Of a stretch of DNA of 39,892 nucleotides, positions 14,920-22,882 are shown piece by piece. The position numbers and the translations under genes were made by a program. Numbering within the stretch: position 1 is the stretch's first letter; every line of letters starts with the position of its first letter. Origin of the DNA: Sphingobacteriaceae bacterium (GTDB taxonomy: Bacteria; Bacteroidota; Bacteroidia; Sphingobacteriales; Sphingobacteriaceae); NCBI GenBank assembly GCA_947458875.1, contig CANGZD010000012.1, forward strand, positions 1 to 39,892, given 5' to 3'. The notes beneath the pieces are model-generated. The model had not been told where the DNA came from. It saw nothing but the letters and a program-made list of their open reading frames with translations, and did not search any database.

Positions 14920-17313
14920 ATGAGATTTTATTTTTCATTCTTCTTTTTCATTTGCTTTGTATCACCTCTGTGGGCTCAGCAATCGGTAGGCTCAATAGAT
15001 GGTGCCTATCATTTTGAGAATCAAACTTTACGAATAAAAACCGCAAATGGGCAGATGCTCATCCAGGCATACAGCCCAAAAGTTATCAAGATAAGCTATC
15101 TAAATGGGCAGGAAAACCTTTTGGACAGCAGCCAGGTAGTGATAGCCAAACCAGAACAAACCAAGATAGATTTTAACGATCGTGGCGCTGCCTTTGTATT
15201 TAGCACCGATGCAATAAATTTGATCATCAATAAGCGATCGCTTCACATTCGATTCATCGAACAGGTTAATTCAAGCTTATTGACAGATAATTTTGAAACT
15301 TTTAAAACAGATCAGGAACAAGGACTGCGTTTCAGCCTTTCAAAAGAAGAAGCCTTCTATGGTTCTGGTTCCAGGGCGATCTCTATCAATAGAAGAGGGT
15401 ATAAACTCGAAAATTATCATCAGCCTCATTACGGTTACAGTTTTGGCGAGCAAAACCTCAATGTGTCAATTCCTCTTCTTATTTCCTCTAAAGGCTATGG
15501 CCTTTATTTCGATAATGCCGGCTCAGGCTTTTTTGACTTAGGGAAAACACAACCAGACCAATTGCTTTATACCACACAAAGTGGACAACTATCTTATTTC
15601 ATGATGTTAGGCAGCAACGATGAAATTTTATCAGCCTACACCAAACTAACGGGTCGGCAGCCCTTGCCGCCACGCTGGGCGCTTGGTTTCATCCAATCTC
15701 GTTTTGGTTATAAATCTGCAACAGAAACCCTAGAAACTGTAAAGAAAACTAAGGCAGCCGGTTACCCGATTGATGCGACGGTATTAGATCTGTTTTGGTA
15801 TGGAGAAGTAAAAACCATTGGTAACCACGACTGGCGCCGCGATTCTTTTCCAGAGCCTGAAAAAATGCTGCGTGAATTAAAAGAGCAGGGTGTAAAAACC
15901 ATTCCCATTACCCAAACTTTCGTAACCCGGCTTTCCGAAAATTTTGAAAAGGCCAGTAAGGATGGTTTATTTACCAAAGATGTGGAGGCCAAGGATTACA
16001 TCATTGAAGATTTTTGGGCTGGTCCTGCTGGATTGCTGGATGTTTTTAAACCACAAACTCAAGCATATCTGTGGAATTTTTATCGTAATCGGATCAAAGA
16101 AGGAGTTGCTGGCTGGTGGTGCGATTTGGGTGAGCCAGAGAAACATCCTGATGGCATGGTCCATGTGAACGGCCCCGCCAGAAATGTTCATAGTATTTAT
16201 CCGCTAACCTGGTCAAAGATCATTTACGAAGGCTATCGAAAAGATTTTCCGGAGCAAAGGGTATTCAATTTGGCCCGCTCTGGCGGAGCAGGGATGCAGC
16301 GTTATGCCACTTTCCCCTGGAGTGGAGATGTATTTCGCTCTTGGAGTGGTTTCAAAGCACAAATCCCGATCATGTTGGGCATGAGTATGAGTGGAATTGG
16401 ATACATGCACTCTGATGCAGGCGGATTTGCCCAGGGCGAAAAAGATGCGGAATTATATATCCGCTGGTTGCAGTTTGCAGCCTTCACACCAATTTATAGG
16501 GCGCACGCCGATCCGGCAGTGGCAGCTCCTGAGCCTGTTTTTTGGGATGTGGCTACGCAGGAAATTGTAAAAAAATACGTCAAAATGCGCTATCAATTTT
16601 TGCCTTATAATTATTCCTTGGCTTACCAAAATTCGCTTACCGGAAGACCCCTGGCTTTGCCGCTCAATTATTTTGAATCGCAGAATACCAGCTTGTCTGC
16701 CGTTAATGACGCTTATTTATGGGGGAAAGATTTACTACTGGCCCCGATCATGGAAAAAGGTAAAAATTCCAGAAAACTTGTTTTTCCGAAAGGGAAATGG
16801 GTGGACTTTTGGGAGGATAAAATCTACACAGACTCAGCCATCGTTCAGGCTGATTTAGATCGTTTACCAATTTTCGCCCGGTCGGGAAGTTTCATCACCT
16901 TAACCAATGAGCTGTCCAATACCGAAGCTTATACCGGTGATACCTTGTTGGTGCGCTATTTTCCCGACCAAGAGCTCAAAGCCAGTTTTACACTTTATGA
17001 AGATGATGGGAAAAATCCGGAGGCACTTCAAACTAAAGACTATGAGCTGTTGAATTTTGAGGGCATCCCCGGAAAGGAACACATCATCAAGCTGTCGGGT
17101 TCATCTAAAAAGCAGCGTGATTTGTTCTTTGAAATCAGTGGAGGAGCAAAATTCAGTCGGGTATATGAATCTTCATCAACTTTAACAAAGGTCAATTCAG
17201 GGCAAGAAATGAAGCAAACAGCGGGTACTTATTGGTACGATCCATCAAATAAGCGATTGCATATTCATTACCGATACGAAGGGACTAAAGCTGAATTAGT
17301 ATTGAAAAACTAA
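14920..17313 (+). CDS. Secreted GH31 alpha-glycosidase or transglucosidase
   Basis: Glycoside hydrolase family 31 enzyme of 797 residues. The ATG at 14920 gives a clear signal peptide ending in LWAQ; a TTG 33 bases upstream would overlap the regulator gene. Order: signal 1-20, N-terminal beta-sandwich to about 245, catalytic TIM barrel about 260-600, C-terminal beta domains. The nucleophile is Asp402 in WWCDLGEPE and the acid/base Asp470 in WSGDVF. The DLGEPE version is known in enzymes acting on alpha-glucans, including a 4-alpha-glucosyltransferase, so substrate may be maltooligosaccharides; xylose-specific activity is not excluded. It is the last gene of the peptidase-kinase-regulator run and its stop overlaps a convergent gene. 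Confidence 0.93.
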   Translation: MRFYFSFFFFICFVSPLWAQQSVGSIDGAYHFENQTLRIKTANGQMLIQAYSPKVIKISYLNGQENLLDSSQVVIAKPEQTKIDFNDRGAAFVFSTDAINLIINKRSLHIRFIEQVNSSLLTDNFETFKTDQEQGLRFSLSKEEAFYGSGSRAISINRRGYKLENYHQPHYGYSFGEQNLNVSIPLLISSKGYGLYFDNAGSGFFDLGKTQPDQLLYTTQSGQLSYFMMLGSNDEILSAYTKLTGRQPLPPRWALGFIQSRFGYKSATETLETVKKTKAAGYPIDATVLDLFWYGEVKTIGNHDWRRDSFPEPEKMLRELKEQGVKTIPITQTFVTRLSENFEKASKDGLFTKDVEAKDYIIEDFWAGPAGLLDVFKPQTQAYLWNFYRNRIKEGVAGWWCDLGEPEKHPDGMVHVNGPARNVHSIYPLTWSKIIYEGYRKDFPEQRVFNLARSGGAGMQRYATFPWSGDVFRSWSGFKAQIPIMLGMSMSGIGYMHSDAGGFAQGEKDAELYIRWLQFAAFTPIYRAHADPAVAAPEPVFWDVATQEIVKKYVKMRYQFLPYNYSLAYQNSLTGRPLALPLNYFESQNTSLSAVNDAYLWGKDLLLAPIMEKGKNSRKLVFPKGKWVDFWEDKIYTDSAIVQADLDRLPIFARSGSFITLTNELSNTEAYTGDTLLVRYFPDQELKASFTLYEDDGKNPEALQTKDYELLNFEGIPGKEHIIKLSGSSKKQRDLFFEISGGAKFSRVYESSSTLTKVNSGQEMKQTAGTYWYDPSNKRLHIHYRYEGTKAELVLKN

Positions 17314-18185
17314 GTCAATACATTTAAGAAACTGACTAGCATCCAAGGTAAGACCAGTAAGCCATCCAAAAAGAAAAAATAATAATATTCATTTTTCTGT
17401 CCGGTGCATTTAAAGATGAGCCAAAGGCTGATTAGTATGGATATGCTCATGGCGGTGAATTCCGAACTTAATAAAGGACTCAACAAGCCGCTGAGCATAA
17501 AAGTGCCCAGCAGTAATCCCAGGCATAATCGGTAAGCATTTTTTTCTCCTAAAATAACTGGAATCGTTTTGAGTTGATGAATTTGATCCTGATAAAGGTC
17601 TCTTACATCAAAAGGAATGACGATAGCGCTGAAGAAGAGAAAGCGTTGAGCAATCAATAATAATGCTTGTGTCAAATTAACCGGTGTAGCACTTGTATTT
17701 TGTAGTTCTAGTATAGGCAATAACACCACGCTAAGCGTCCAGACCAATGCAATTAAAAATAGCTTAACACCGGGTAGGTGACGCAAGCCAATTCTCTTTT
17801 CGCCAAGCCTGAAGAGTGGCAGATTGTAGCTTAGGGAAAACAAGCCCAGCGTCATCAACAAGATTTGGCTAGGTGTGCTGAGCGAAAGGCTGAGAACAGC
17901 TCCGCATACAGCAGCTATCAATCCCAAGGCAATGAACAAGTTTTGGTGTGAAAAAATCCATCTCACTCTTTGAAAAGGGGAGGCCAGTGGATTGGAAGGT
18001 TTGGCCATCAGCATACTGAAACTGTAGAAGGCCAAAGTGGCACAAAATACCAAGCCTATTAATTCTAAATTTGGTTGTACGCCTATTAATTGATAAGTAA
18101 ACGCGACCTGAGTCGCGGCTGCAGCTGCAATAAAGAGATTACTGAACAATAAAACATCCAGGAAAGCGCTACCTTGCTTTTGCAT
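17310..18185 (-). CDS. UbiA-like membrane protein, degenerate prenyltransferase
   Basis: Integral membrane protein of 291 residues with about eight or nine helices, resembling the UbiA prenyltransferase superfamily. The second Asp motif is present (IPFDVRDLYQD, Asp193, Asp196, Asp200, followed by KTIPVILGE). The first NDxxDxxxD motif is not seen; the expected place, near residues 50-70, reads AFYSFSMLMAKP. With only one metal-binding motif it may not use prenyl diphosphate in the normal way. It is 11 bases downstream of the metallophosphoesterase gene and overlaps the end of the GH31 gene by 4 bases on the other strand. Confidence 0.75.
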   Translation of the reverse strand: MQKQGSAFLDVLLFSNLFIAAAAATQVAFTYQLIGVQPNLELIGLVFCATLAFYSFSMLMAKPSNPLASPFQRVRWIFSHQNLFIALGLIAAVCGAVLSLSLSTPSQILLMTLGLFSLSYNLPLFRLGEKRIGLRHLPGVKLFLIALVWTLSVVLLPILELQNTSATPVNLTQALLLIAQRFLFFSAIVIPFDVRDLYQDQIHQLKTIPVILGEKNAYRLCLGLLLGTFMLSGLLSPLLSSEFTAMSISILISLWLIFKCTGQKNEYYYFFFLDGLLVLPWMLVSFLNVLT

Positions 18186-18196
18186 GTTTATGGGTT

Positions 18197-19468
18197 TCAG
18201 CTTTGCTGTCCGGATTTTAGTTCGAACAAGGTGATCTCAGGTAACATGCCCAATCTGCCAGGGTAGCCTAAAAAGCCATAACCCACATTCACATAAATTT
18301 GCTGATGACCTTCCTGGTATAAGCCTGCCCATTCTTTATAAATGTATTGTACGGGGCTCCACTGGATAAATTCGTTGCGAATACCAAACTGCATACCGTG
18401 GGTGTGGCCGCTAAACATGGCATCAATTTGCGGATAATCTGGTAAAACCTGTGCTCTCCAATGTGAAGGATCGTGGGAGAGGAGTAATTTGACAGGAGCG
18501 TCAGCGGTGCCTTGTACTGCTTGATCTAAACGACCGTACTTAGCGAAACGACCGGCTCCCCAGTTCTCAATTCCTAAGATCGCAATTTCTTCGCCATCTA
18601 CTTTGAGTCGCCTGTTCTCATTCAGGAGCAAGTCCCAGCCCATGTTTTGATGCGTTTTTTTGAGTTGAGCTAAGTTTTCGGCTTTTGCTTTTGAGGGTTC
18701 ACGACCATAATAATAATCGCCATAATCATGATTCCCCAATACAGAGAAAACCCCCAGCGGTGCTTTGAGTTTGGAGAAAATATCCTGATAGTCATTCATC
18801 TCGCTGGCTATATTATTTACCAAGTCACCGGTAAAGAAAATGGCATCAGGCTTTTCGGCTAAGAGCATTTCTACCCCACCTAACACCGCTTTTTTATTGT
18901 AAAAGCTGCCCGAATGCACATCCGAAATTTGTGCAATCTGTAGTCCGTCGAATGCTTTCGGTAAATTGGGCAAAAAAAGCTTCTGTCTGCGTAGCTGATA
19001 GTCGTAGGCGCCTGTTAAGATCCCAAAACTTAAGCTCGAAATGGGTACTGCAGCAGCTAATAATCCGGCTTTTACTAAAAATTGAGAACGGCTGATGGGT
19101 TCGCCCACTTCGGCGGGCGCCGGCATGGTTTCTTTTTTCTTTTTGCCCTCATATTTGTTTCTCATCCAAAGGAGACTCCGTCTGAAATCATCCATTACTA
19201 CAAAGGGTAAGAAAAATAGTTTAGCTACTGAACTAAGGAAAAAAGCGACCATTAAGATAGATCTCAGGGTAAGTCTGATATTGAAATAAATCCCGATGAA
19301 TACGCCTAGGGTAATTAAAATGGAATAGCCCCACCATCCATAAGTAAATGCCTTTTTTTGCTTGGTGGTCCAATGTGGACGAATGGCTTTAATGGCTTTA
19401 TAGAGGTACAGGTCGAGGAGTAAAAGCAGGAAGCTGATAAATAGAAGTGCAAGAATCCGATTGGCCAT
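18197..19468 (-). CDS. Membrane-anchored metallophosphoesterase
   Basis: Calcineurin-like phosphoesterase of the YkuE/YaeI type, 423 residues. Three N-terminal helices (about 5-23, 45-62, 68-90) and a fourth hydrophobic segment (132-150) precede the catalytic domain. Metal ligands are all visible: Asp183 and His185 (ISDVH), Asp215 (TGDLVNN), Asn246 and His247 (LGNHDYG), His332 (LSHDP), His355 and His357 (SGHTHG). Segment 126-135 (SRSQFLVKAG) recalls a twin-arginine signal with one Arg replaced, as if a former Tat signal were now internal. The ATG at 19468 is preferred over a GTG 27 bases upstream. The active site would face the periplasm; UDP-diacylglucosamine-type or other phosphodiesters are possible substrates. 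Confidence 0.9.
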   Translation of the reverse strand: MANRILALLFISFLLLLLDLYLYKAIKAIRPHWTTKQKKAFTYGWWGYSILITLGVFIGIYFNIRLTLRSILMVAFFLSSVAKLFFLPFVVMDDFRRSLLWMRNKYEGKKKKETMPAPAEVGEPISRSQFLVKAGLLAAAVPISSLSFGILTGAYDYQLRRQKLFLPNLPKAFDGLQIAQISDVHSGSFYNKKAVLGGVEMLLAEKPDAIFFTGDLVNNIASEMNDYQDIFSKLKAPLGVFSVLGNHDYGDYYYGREPSKAKAENLAQLKKTHQNMGWDLLLNENRRLKVDGEEIAILGIENWGAGRFAKYGRLDQAVQGTADAPVKLLLSHDPSHWRAQVLPDYPQIDAMFSGHTHGMQFGIRNEFIQWSPVQYIYKEWAGLYQEGHQQIYVNVGYGFLGYPGRLGMLPEITLFELKSGQQS

Positions 19469-19521
19469 ATCTTCAAATATTTTGTTTAAGAGCACACGAA
19501 GTTAAAATTCATCTTTAATAT

Positions 19522-19537
19522 CATCATTTAAATGATG
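19522..19537. promoter_or_regulatory. 16-bp perfect palindrome in divergent promoter region
   Basis: CATCATTTAAATGATG, a perfect palindrome, lies 54 bases upstream of the metallophosphoesterase ATG and 47 bases upstream of the SnoaL-like gene, which diverge here. A site bound by a dimeric repressor or activator is a reasonable guess. Confidence 0.45.
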
Positions 19538-19583
19538 TAAAATTATCCGTACTCTAATTGAGCTTTTCTTTTTAAATTGAGAT

Positions 19584-20003
19584 ATGAAACAATGGATCAC
19601 ACTTTTATTATTTTTTGTACTTGTGCAAACCGCTCAAGCCCAAGATGTAGTGCAAATTAAGCAAGTATTGGAACAGCAGCGACAAGCCTGGAACCGCGGC
19701 GATCTTCAAGAATACATGAAGGGATATTGGAATGCTGATGCCTTACTTTTTGTTGGAAAAAATGGCCCTAAATACGGCTGGAAAGAAACCTTGCAGAATT
19801 ATCAAAAAAGCTATCCCTCGAAAGCGGCCATGGGCATTTTGAGCTTTGATATCAAAGAGGTCAGGTTACTTGGCAACGATTATGCTTTTGTGCTGGGAGC
19901 CTGGCAGTTGAAGCGAGCGCAGGACGAACCCAAAGGTTTTTTTACGCTTTTAGTTCAAAAAATTGATGGGCAGTGGCTGGTAGTGGCCGATCATTCCTCT
20001 TAG
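19584..20003 (+). CDS. Secreted SnoaL-like (DUF4440-type) protein
   Basis: Small exported protein of 139 residues with a signal peptide (1-19, ending AQAQ). The mature part has the NTF2-like cone fold pattern of SnoaL/DUF4440 proteins: helix QIKQVLEQQRQAWNRGD, then YMKGYWNADALLFVG, GWKETLQNYQKSYP, and a final strand LVQKIDGQWLVVADHSS. Such proteins bind small ligands or act in dimers; the function is not known here. It is a single gene on the plus strand; its stop lies one base from the stop of the convergent receiver gene. Confidence 0.85.
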   Translation: MKQWITLLLFFVLVQTAQAQDVVQIKQVLEQQRQAWNRGDLQEYMKGYWNADALLFVGKNGPKYGWKETLQNYQKSYPSKAAMGILSFDIKEVRLLGNDYAFVLGAWQLKRAQDEPKGFFTLLVQKIDGQWLVVADHSS

Positions 20004-20004
20004 A

Positions 20005-20409
20005 TCAAGCAGGCCAGGTTCCAAAAATACTTTGAAAGTTTTCTTTGCTGAGCGGTTTAACGAAGTAATTTTCGATGTTTTTGTTTGATAAAGCCCTTTG
20101 TTGATCAACTGGATTTGCCGATGAGCTAAGCATATAGATCTTCGGCTTTTTTATCATCTCAGCCGAAAACTGCTCAAAGGACTCAATAAAATCCCAGCCA
20201 TCTTCTCCAGGTAAATTAATATCGAGCAAAATTACGTCTGGTATGGCCGTTATTTCGCTTTGTTTCTCTGATAGATAGTCCAATGCTTTTTCTACCCGAT
20301 CGAAGGTGATGGTTTCGAGGCTCAATTGCTTCATGTTAATGATTTTCTTCATCGCATACACGAAAATTTCGTCATCATCAATTAAACAGGTTAATAATAC
20401 TGGATCCAT
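20005..20409 (-). CDS. Receiver-only (CheY-like) response regulator
   Basis: Single-domain response regulator of 134 residues with no output domain. Acidic pocket DDDE (11-14), phospho-acceptor Asp63 in ILLDINLPGEDGW, Ser/Thr switch region MLSSSANP and Lys118 in FVKPLS are all present. It starts 2 bases after the stop of the PAS histidine kinase, so the two are one unit. As in many Bacteroidota pairs of this type, it probably works by protein contact, not by DNA binding. Confidence 0.94.
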   Translation of the reverse strand: MDPVLLTCLIDDDEIFVYAMKKIINMKQLSLETITFDRVEKALDYLSEKQSEITAIPDVILLDINLPGEDGWDFIESFEQFSAEMIKKPKIYMLSSSANPVDQQRALSNKNIENYFVKPLSKENFQSIFGTWPA

Positions 20410-20411
20410 AC

Positions 20412-21902
20412 TTAGAAAACTACGGTAAAGGTACTGCCCTTGTTAACTTCACTTCTTACACTGATTTTCCCACCCAGGGCTTCAATCTGATTTTTGGTGA
20501 TGAATAATCCGATGCCTTTCGCATTAGGGTTGTCGTGGAAAGTTTTGTGCATCCCGAAAAGCTTGTCGCCATATTTGGCCAGATCAATCCCTAATCCATT
20601 ATCGGAAACTTCCAAAATAATTCGTTGGTTTTGTCTGTAAGCTTTAAGATGAATTTCAGGGCTTATATCAGGTCTCCGGTATTTAATGCCATTCGAAATA
20701 AGATTTTGGAGAATACTTTCAAGATAGGCAGGGACATAATCGATTTCTGGGCAGGCTTCAAAATCGTAATCGATGCGAGCTCCAGTTTGCTCAATTTCTG
20801 CTTTAAGAGCCGCTAAAATCCCTTTGGTGACCTCCTTAAATTTGATGCTTTTTCGATTAATGTTTGTTTCAGCCTGAATCACGATGATCTCATTTAAATG
20901 TTCCATCGTTTTGTTAAATGACTTGCTGATTTTGCGAAGATTTTCTTCCAAATGCGCCAACTCCTTTGGGTCTGTCTCCATCTCAATAAGATTTAATGTG
21001 AGCTCTAAATTGGTGGCATGCGAACGTAGATTATGGGAAACAATATGGGAGAAATTCATCAGCCGATGATTTTGCTCGTTAATTAAGTTTACCGAGGCTT
21101 TAAAGGCTAATTCTTTTTCTTTTTGGGCATCAATGTCTTGAAAAACGCCCCGTAAGCCAATTACTTTTTCTTTTTTATCATCGTAAACGGGTTTCCCAAT
21201 GGCCCTTACCCAAACTTCTCTGCCTTTTGCCGTGATGATTTTTGACTCGATATCATAGGGGATACCCTTTGTTAATGCATCATTGATTACATTTTTTACT
21301 TCCGAAAGATATTCAGGCTTAACATATTGCATTGACTGCTCAAAATTAGGGACAAAGTCTTCGTCTTCGGGTAAGTCATGGATGAGCGACATCTCTTTTG
21401 ACCAGGTAGAGCTGAAGGGATTTAATTTGATCTCAAATCCCCCCACTTTTGCCATAAATCCCACTTCTTCTAATAAGAGTTCGTTTTTTTGATTTCTCTC
21501 CTGTTGTTCAACACTCTTTTGTATATCGCGTAAGGAGCCAATAAGATGTGGGTTTCCATGTTCTTTAGTTTTTGTTTGCCCTGCAAGTTGATACCAACGG
21601 TAATTACCGTTGTGGTGAAGAATTCTTAAATCAATAATAAAGTGATCTTCTATTTTAGGATAATTCTCAAATATATCGGTGAGTTTTTTTCGGTCATCAG
21701 GGAAAACCATTTCATTTAAAAACCGTTTTTTATCCGGGATAATATCACCCCTTTTGTATCCTAGAAGTTCGTAAAACTTTGAAGACCACCAAAATTTTTT
21801 TTTATCGAAATCTAGTTCGTAAACACCAGCCTCTATTCCTTTTAATACTAGCTGAAAGTGGTGATTATTATTTAACATGTAATGATCTTCTGCAGGTACC
21901 AT
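20412..21902 (-). CDS. Cytoplasmic PAS-PAS sensor histidine kinase
   Basis: Soluble sensor kinase of 496 residues without membrane helices. Two PAS domains are seen (about 12-135 and 145-262); each ends in a PAC-like segment (RILHHNGNYRWYQLAG; ITAKGREVWVRAIG). The dimerisation box holds the acceptor His290 in IVSHNLRSHATN, a form common in Bacteroidota. ATP-binding motifs are LQNLISNGIKYR (N box), DNGLGIDL (G1) and GKGIGLFITKNQIEALGG (G2). It should sense a cytoplasmic cue such as redox, light or a ligand; no cofactor motif is evident. It is cotranscribed with the receiver protein downstream. The ATG at 21902 is used; another lies at residue 9. Confidence 0.94.
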   Translation of the reverse strand: MVPAEDHYMLNNNHHFQLVLKGIEAGVYELDFDKKKFWWSSKFYELLGYKRGDIIPDKKRFLNEMVFPDDRKKLTDIFENYPKIEDHFIIDLRILHHNGNYRWYQLAGQTKTKEHGNPHLIGSLRDIQKSVEQQERNQKNELLLEEVGFMAKVGGFEIKLNPFSSTWSKEMSLIHDLPEDEDFVPNFEQSMQYVKPEYLSEVKNVINDALTKGIPYDIESKIITAKGREVWVRAIGKPVYDDKKEKVIGLRGVFQDIDAQKEKELAFKASVNLINEQNHRLMNFSHIVSHNLRSHATNLELTLNLIEMETDPKELAHLEENLRKISKSFNKTMEHLNEIIVIQAETNINRKSIKFKEVTKGILAALKAEIEQTGARIDYDFEACPEIDYVPAYLESILQNLISNGIKYRRPDISPEIHLKAYRQNQRIILEVSDNGLGIDLAKYGDKLFGMHKTFHDNPNAKGIGLFITKNQIEALGGKISVRSEVNKGSTFTVVF

Positions 21903-21930
21903 GATTTTTGTTTAATGTTTTTCTAGTAAG

Positions 21931-22003
21931 ATGATCTAATTAAGTTAACAAAAAAATAATTCACTTCAAAAAAATGGGTCATTGCAAATAATAATTAGAT
22001 CAT
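21931..22003. promoter_or_regulatory. Long-spaced 12-bp inverted repeat upstream of the PAS kinase
   Basis: ATGATCTAATTA (21931-21942) and its exact complement TAATTAGATCAT (21992-22003) lie 49 bases apart in the 185-base AT-rich gap before the PAS kinase gene. They could be paired binding sites or form a stem in the 5' leader of the kinase mRNA. Nothing else was recognised in the gap. Confidence 0.4.
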
Positions 22004-22087
22004 ACCACAAAGTTTTATGCAATAACTACTATTAATTTTTGGAATAATTGTTTGAAACCTCAGGGTAATCGGCTGATCAGCAGATAA

Positions 22088-22882
22088 TCAGGTCACTTTT
22101 GCTTTACGCATCAGTTTAGAAAACAATTTCGGAAAAAATCGTTTGAGCAATACGCCATACACCTCTTTGCCGCCGATATACACTTCCTCTTTACCCCGAT
22201 CAATGGCTTTGATCATTTTTTTAGCACATTGTTCGGCTAGCATTCCTTTTGCTTGGGCATCATCCATGCTGTTTTGCTGGCTACCATCGCCAATTAGTGC
22301 GTTAATGGAAACGTTGGTTCGAATAAATCCGGGGCAAACGATGGTGATCTTGATGTTTTGTTCGGCCAGTTCTGCCCTTAACGAATCGAAATAGCCGTGC
22401 AAGGCATGTTTAGAAGCGGAATAGCCTGATCGGAAACGGGTTCCAAATTTGCCCACTAAACTACTTACTGCTACAATGTGCCCTCCGCCCTGTTGTATCA
22501 TTGCCGGTATGATTGCATGGCTTAGTGCGATGGTACCCCAGAAGTTCACTTTCATTAAGCGTTGGGCCACCTCTAGTTTGGTCTCCATGGCTAAAGAGCG
22601 CTGACTGATGCCACCGGAGTGGATGATTACATCGATTCTCCCAAAAATGCGCAAGGCTTCTGTTGCTTTTTCGCTCAAAGTGTCCGTGTCTTCCAGGTCA
22701 AGTGGTAAAACATGGATGTTCAAGGCGCCGTTTTTACAATTCGATTTAATCTCGTAAAGTTTGTCTTTATTTCTGGATGAGATGATGAGTTTCGCTTCGA
22801 GTTGATCGTAAGCATAAACCAAGGCCTCTCCAATACCAGAGGAGGCACCCGTAATCCAAATTACTTGTTGCGATCTATTCAT
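22088..22882 (-). CDS. Short-chain dehydrogenase/reductase
   Basis: NAD(P)-dependent oxidoreductase of the classical SDR family, 264 residues. Nucleotide-binding motif TGASSGIG (11-18), NSGG-like HSGGIS (88-93), Ser140/141, and catalytic Tyr154 and Lys158 in YSASK. The order VCPGFIRTNVS follows, as usual. The C-terminal part (VYIGGKEVYGVLLKRFFP) resembles DHRS7-type enzymes, so a lipid or carbonyl substrate is likely, not proved. The ATG at 22882 is preferred because it sits just before the Rossmann strand; a start at 22921 would add 13 residues. It overlaps the end of hemW by 8 bases. Confidence 0.92.
   Translation of the reverse strand: MNRSQQVIWITGASSGIGEALVYAYDQLEAKLIISSRNKDKLYEIKSNCKNGALNIHVLPLDLEDTDTLSEKATEALRIFGRIDVIIHSGGISQRSLAMETKLEVAQRLMKVNFWGTIALSHAIIPAMIQQGGGHIVAVSSLVGKFGTRFRSGYSASKHALHGYFDSLRAELAEQNIKITIVCPGFIRTNVSINALIGDGSQQNSMDDAQAKGMLAEQCAKKMIKAIDRGKEEVYIGGKEVYGVLLKRFFPKLFSKLMRKAKVT

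Noticed and set aside
22072-22081. GCTGATCAGC palindrome after the SDR gene as a terminator
   Set aside because: The stem is only 5 bp, has no loop as a self-complement and no T-run follows on the minus strand.
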